NCBI GenBank assembly: GCA_036276235.1
Contig: DATBDZ010000095.1
Coordinates: 1-6,283, forward strand
Direction: 5' to 3'
Source: JANWHF01 sp036276235
Lineage (GTDB): Bacteria > Planctomycetota > Phycisphaerae > Tepidisphaerales > Tepidisphaeraceae
Length of the DNA stretch: 6,283 nt
The translations under genes were made by a program, and so were the position numbers. Position 1 is the stretch's first letter, and the number at the start of each line of letters is the position of its first letter. This document shows, piece by piece, positions 4,660-6,283 of the stretch. The notes beneath the pieces are model-generated. The model was not told where the DNA came from and searched no databases. It saw only the letters and a program-made list of their open reading frames with translations.

Positions 4660-4707
4660 GTCCCTGCTCCCTCCTCCGGTAGGTCGGGGGAAGGTCGGGG
4701 TGGGGTG
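4660..4707. repeat. Possible dispersed repeat, CTCCCTCC...GGTCGGGGTGGGG
   Basis: A strand-asymmetric run, pyrimidine-rich then G-rich (GGTCGGGGGAAGGTCGGGGTGGGG), in the 248-bp gap between the MarR and TolC genes. It resembles common intergenic elements of the CCCTCTCCC...GGGTCGGGGTGAGGG kind; only one copy is in the window, so this rests on style. The rest of the gap (4708-4818) shows nothing recognisable apart from a weak CGGCC/GGCCG stem near 4795-4812, with no T-run, downstream of the TolC gene. Confidence 0.35.
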
Positions 4708-4818
4708 TGTGTCCAGACGGCGCATCTTGTGCGAGAGGCCCGCGTTAATCCTGATCCCGCGCCGCCGACGCCAGGTCACGGAAGGTTGCTGAGACGGCCG
4801 CCATGAAGGCCGCATCGC

Positions 4819-6153
4819 TTACAGGGGCCTTCCGACGATCGCTTCGATGTCCGCCGATTGTTGAGCCGTGGTTGCGTGAAGATGGGCCGCCAGCCGTTTT
4901 AGATCGATCAGCGCGCGTTGTTGGTTGAGCAGATCGACCAGTGTTGCCCGGCCGGTTTCGTATTCGCCGCGCGCCAGTTCGACCGATCGCGCGGCACGAG
5001 GCGCGATGGAATTTTCCAGCAGATTGAGTTGGCGCTGCGCATCACGGAGTGTTAGCAAATCGATTGACAGACGGCCGCCAACGTCGCTTTCCATCTGCTT
5101 GCGCGCGGCTTTGGAAGCGCGGAGGTTCGCATCGGCCTGCGAGATGGCCGCTTCAATTGCCTCATGCCGCAGCAGTGGGATCGTGACCATCCCGCCCAGT
5201 GACTGTGCCATGCCGGCGGGATCTGCCGACACACTCAGCGAAAAGTCCGGAACGTAACCGAGTTTTGCAAGCTGCAGATCGAACTTGCTGGCGTCGATTT
5301 CATGCGAGGCGGCGGTGAGTTCCAGATTCTCGTGCGCCGCTACCGCAAGCAAGTCCTCGTTGCCCGGAATCACTGGATTCCGTGATGCGATGTTCAAGTC
5401 TGATGGCAAAAGATCGGCTGGTTGTCGACCCATGACAACATTCAACGCGACTCGCTTTTGTTTGATCTGAGATTCCAGATATTCGACCCGGCTGCGCGAG
5501 GTTTCCAGGTCGGTCTGCGCAACAAGCAGATCGCGCTGGCTTGCAGCGCCAGTTCGTAGCCGCGCTTCAACTAGGTCTGCGACCGTATCCAGAAGCGCGG
5601 AGTTCGCCTGCTCGAGGCGCAAAAGTTCCTGCGCCAGAGTCAGTTCGCTGGCGGCATTCAGCACATCGCGGCGAAGCTCGTTTCGCGCCTTGCGAAATCG
5701 AGCTCCGATGGCCCTGGCTTCTGCCAGAGAGCGCTCGGCCGCGGCTGACAGCTTCGAGGGCCAAACAATATCCGCCATCGGATCGTTGGACAGCGTGAAC
5801 GTCGTGCGGTCCCAGGAAAACGTTCCATGCGATCCAGTCGCGGCGGCAGAGAGCGCGAGATTGGTCGGCTGTGTGCCGTCGCGCACGATCTGCTCGATGG
5901 CCGCGCGCCATTGCCAGTATTGCTGCTCAAGTTGGCCATTATTCAGCAGCGCGAAATTGACCAAATCATCGACAGTTGGTTCGGACGGAAGCGTCGTCGG
6001 ATGCCGCTGCTCGATGGCCGTTTCGTAGGGTTTGCCCGCTTCGGTCGCCGCGCTGCGCTCGGCGCGTTCGCCGGAAGGATGAACGGTGCAGCCGCCGATA
6101 AGCACGAGAAGGAATAGCGACGTGATGACAGCAGGAGCACGCAACAGCCTCAA
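4819..6153 (-). CDS. TolC-family outer-membrane efflux lipoprotein
   Basis: A 444-residue outer-membrane channel subunit, by family precedent a trimer forming the exit duct of a tripartite efflux pump or type I secretion system. The start is taken as TTG 6153: it gives a compact lipoprotein signal (MRLLRAP, hydrophobic stretch, LIGGC with Cys22), with GGAGGGAG at 6173-6166 upstream, although the 12-nt spacing is long. The frame stays open to GTG 6225 (468 residues) and to the window edge, but that GTG lies in a dispersed repeat and has no ribosome site. Two outer-membrane-efflux repeats are visible: LRTGAASQRDLLVAQTDLE (first) and YETGRATLVDLLNQQRALID (second) are equivalent coiled-coil segments, each ending near a VxGR motif (VVMGRQP; IVGRPL at the C-terminus). 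No membrane-fusion adaptor or inner-membrane pump is in the window, so the substrate is unknown. The MarR gene follows 248 bp downstream on the same strand. Confidence 0.88.
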   Translation of the reverse strand: MRLLRAPAVITSLFLLVLIGGCTVHPSGERAERSAATEAGKPYETAIEQRHPTTLPSEPTVDDLVNFALLNNGQLEQQYWQWRAAIEQIVRDGTQPTNLALSAAATGSHGTFSWDRTTFTLSNDPMADIVWPSKLSAAAERSLAEARAIGARFRKARNELRRDVLNAASELTLAQELLRLEQANSALLDTVADLVEARLRTGAASQRDLLVAQTDLETSRSRVEYLESQIKQKRVALNVVMGRQPADLLPSDLNIASRNPVIPGNEDLLAVAAHENLELTAASHEIDASKFDLQLAKLGYVPDFSLSVSADPAGMAQSLGGMVTIPLLRHEAIEAAISQADANLRASKAARKQMESDVGGRLSIDLLTLRDAQRQLNLLENSIAPRAARSVELARGEYETGRATLVDLLNQQRALIDLKRLAAHLHATTAQQSADIEAIVGRPL

Positions 6154-6181
6154 GCGGGCGATTTTCTCCCTCCACCGGTAC

Positions 6182-6199
6182 TCCTCAGATTTCAGAGGA
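6182..6199. promoter_or_regulatory. Quasi-palindrome upstream of the TolC gene
   Basis: TCCTCAGA (6182-6189) and TCAGAGGA (6192-6199) form inverted arms with seven of eight pairs matching around TT. It lies 28 bp before the TTG start, where a repressor or activator could act. If the GTG at 6225 were the true start, it would be inside the coding region instead. Confidence 0.25.
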
Positions 6200-6203
6200 C
6201 GAT

Positions 6204-6228
6204 AACTGTCATGCTGAGTAGTCACGTG
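6204..6228 (+). repeat. Composite copy of two dispersed repeats
   Basis: AACTGTCATGCTGAG (6204-6218) is the exact reverse complement of 2021-2035. GCTGAGTAGTCACGTG (6213-6228) matches 1800-1815 at 15 of 16 positions. The two overlap by GCTGAG, so this is probably one longer element, fragments of which lie in the 1800-2035 region. Confidence 0.55.
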
Positions 6229-6257
6229 CCATCGACACGCCCCGGGAGCACGAAGAT

Positions 6258-6280
6258 GGCGGGCAGTGCCCGCCCTACGA
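6258..6280. repeat. GGCGGGCA-G-TGCCCGCC hairpin with CTACG end
   Basis: A perfect 8-bp-arm palindrome around one base (6258-6274), followed by CTACGA. The CCCTACG end matches the arm of the 1719-1794 repeat. It looks like one end of a CGTAGGG-type dispersed hairpin, possibly cut by the window edge. Confidence 0.5.
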
Positions 6281-6283
6281 TTG

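Noticed and set aside
4574..4815. Short open frames on both strands between the MarR and TolC genes
   Set aside because: Their peptides (for example PTPTFPRPTGGG) are translations of a G/C-rich intergenic repeat; no start signal or domain.

Overview
The window is GC-rich bacterial chromosome from a Gram-negative organism. Two predicted lipoproteins, one of them a TolC-type outer-membrane protein, imply an outer membrane. The gaps between genes carry many dispersed hairpin repeats: GCGGATGAAC-type units, CGTAGGG-type hairpins, a GGGTGGCATGGGC hairpin and an AACTGTCATGCTGAG element. This density, together with a short LysM lipoprotein, reminds me of Planctomycetota (Phycisphaerae-like) genomes. 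That placement is an inference from style, and no taxonomic marker gene is present.

Layout. Bases 1-732 hold no convincing gene. They contain a 39-bp hairpin at the left edge, an 88-bp inverted repeat, a pair of 26-bp direct repeats, an 18-bp perfect palindrome resembling a LacI-family operator, and a very GC-rich stretch. On the + strand come a LysM lipoprotein (733-1107) and a small histidine phosphatase (1228-1713), separated by three hairpins; the last hairpin looks like an intrinsic terminator and ends just before the phosphatase start codon. Bases 1714-2062 are a convergent intergenic region packed with repeats. On the - strand, in transcription order, are a TolC-family outer-membrane lipoprotein (6153-4819), a MarR-family regulator (4570-4046) and a ClC anion channel/transporter with two CBS domains (3943-2063).

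How the genes may work together. The regulator lies 102 bp upstream of the ClC gene in the same orientation. A 20-bp palindrome sits in that gap and overlaps a plausible -10 box, with a good ribosome binding site downstream. Part of the same motif recurs immediately upstream of the regulator's own start. The simplest reading is a MarR-type repressor that controls the ClC gene and possibly itself. Whether it also controls the TolC gene is open. No inner-membrane pump or adaptor for the TolC protein lies in the window. The ClC protein keeps the gating glutamate but differs from the E. coli type at three other ion-pathway positions. I see no mobile-element enzyme, CRISPR array, tRNA or rRNA. I did not find a clearly new multi-gene system; the MarR-ClC pair with its candidate operator is the most testable lead.
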